Source: Cellulomonas flavigena DSM 20109 (GTDB lineage Bacteria; Actinomycetota; Actinomycetes; Actinomycetales; Cellulomonadaceae). Taken from it: a DNA stretch of 64,000 nt. The DNA lies in assembly GCF_000092865.1 (NCBI RefSeq), contig NC_014151.1:2976001-3040000 (forward strand), written 5' to 3'. Positions 63,551 through 64,000 of this stretch are shown piece by piece (position 1 is the first letter of the stretch; the number at the start of each line of letters is the position of its first letter). Under the pieces are notes generated by a model, which did not search any database, was not told the DNA's origin, and saw only the letters and a program-made list of their open reading frames with translations. The position numbers and the translations under genes were made by a program.

Positions 63551-64000
63551 ATGGCCACCGCCTCCGAATGGCTCGCCGGCTCACGCCCCCGCACGCTGCC
63601 CGCCGCCGTCGCCCCGGTCCTCGTCGGCACCGGCGCCGCGGCGCAGGCCGGCGGCGCGCACGCGGGTCGCGCCGCGCTCGCCCTGGGTGTCGCTCTGGCG
63701 CTGCAGGTCGCCGTGAACTTCTCCAACGACTACTCCGACGGCGTGCGGGGCACCGACGTGGACCGCGTGGGCCCGATGCGCCTGACCGCGTCGGGCGCGG
63801 CGCCCCCCGCGCAGGTGCGCAACGCCGCGGTGCTGTCCTTCGCCGTCGCGTCGGCCGTCGGCCTGTGGCTCATCGCGCTCTCGGGTGCCTGGTGGCTCGT
63901 CGCGGTCGGCATGCTGTGCATCGTCGGTGCGTGGACGTACACGGGCGGGAAGCGGCCCTACGGCTACCTCGGCCTCGGCGAGGTCGGGGTGTTCGTGTTC
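63551..64000 (+). CDS. menA: 1,4-dihydroxy-2-naphthoate polyprenyltransferase, 3' end outside window
   Basis: The first 150 residues of a UbiA-superfamily membrane prenyltransferase: WLAGSRPRTLPAAVAPVLVG at the start, then the Asp-rich prenyl-diphosphate motif NFSNDYSDGVRGTD, MRLTASG, and later YTGGKRPYGYLGLGE. It attaches the polyprenyl tail to dihydroxynaphthoate. ATG at 63551 has CAGGAG four bases upstream. The gene runs off the end of the window. Confidence 0.94.
   Translation, partial: MATASEWLAGSRPRTLPAAVAPVLVGTGAAAQAGGAHAGRAALALGVALALQVAVNFSNDYSDGVRGTDVDRVGPMRLTASGAAPPAQVRNAAVLSFAVASAVGLWLIALSGAWWLVAVGMLCIVGAWTYTGGKRPYGYLGLGEVGVFVF

Overview
The window is a 64 kb piece of a very GC-rich actinobacterial chromosome. 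The gene order (rpmG-hadA-hadB near murB; tRNA-Trp-secE-nusG-rplK-rplA), the dispersed menaquinone genes, the 14-gene nuo operon and many leaderless-looking starts fit Micrococcales, and Cellulomonadaceae is my best guess. That family-level placement is an inference from gene order and protein style, not a database match. Almost everything is core chromosome. I see no integrase, transposase, phage gene, rRNA or CRISPR array.

Region by region. (1) 1-2577: the end of a cassette of a subtilisin-like protease (cut by the window edge), an ECF-type sigma factor and a small carboxypeptidase-regulatory-like protein, closed by a strong hairpin. (2) 2594-6756: an MFS transporter, then rplA, rplK, nusG, secE and tRNA-Trp, all on the minus strand. 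(3) 7012-14320: an aspartate-type aminotransferase, an ABC-2 exporter followed by a NarL-type two-component pair whose kinase carries a frameshift, and an OmpR-type two-component pair. (4) 14379-22732: adenosine deaminase, a secreted S33 peptidase, murB, two tandem paralogous MFS transporters and a divergent LacI-type regulator with twin palindromes and a probable CTG start. (5) 22826-25661: hadB, hadA, rpmG, tRNA-Met, tRNA-Thr, a lipoprotein, tRNA-Tyr and a YajQ-family protein. (6) 25736-32737: HtpX, an FprA-type ferredoxin reductase, RarD, an FHA/RDD protein, a PP2C phosphatase and a long-chain polyprenyl diphosphate synthase. (7) 32832-51946: a minus-strand block menG, a geranylgeranyl-reductase-like gene, then nuoA to nuoN. 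(8) 52058-64000: a TRM11-like methyltransferase, menF, an HtrA protease, menD, menC, a structured repeat array, menB, a small membrane protein, a DUF3048 lipoprotein, menE and the start of menA.

Functionally the right half is a menaquinone and respiration region. Chorismate goes through MenF, MenD, MenC, MenE and MenB to dihydroxynaphthoate. The polyprenyl synthase supplies the tail, MenA joins the two, MenG methylates, the reductase may saturate the tail, and complex I reduces the quinone. 

The least expected structure is the six-copy array at 59252-59640: 48-nt inverted repeats arranged as a duplicated trimer (period about 202 bp) lying between the divergent menC and menB promoters. Other points of interest are the leaderless-promoter pattern repeated at about twelve genes, the CTG-started regulator, the frameshifted kinase, and the protease/sigma cassette at the left edge.
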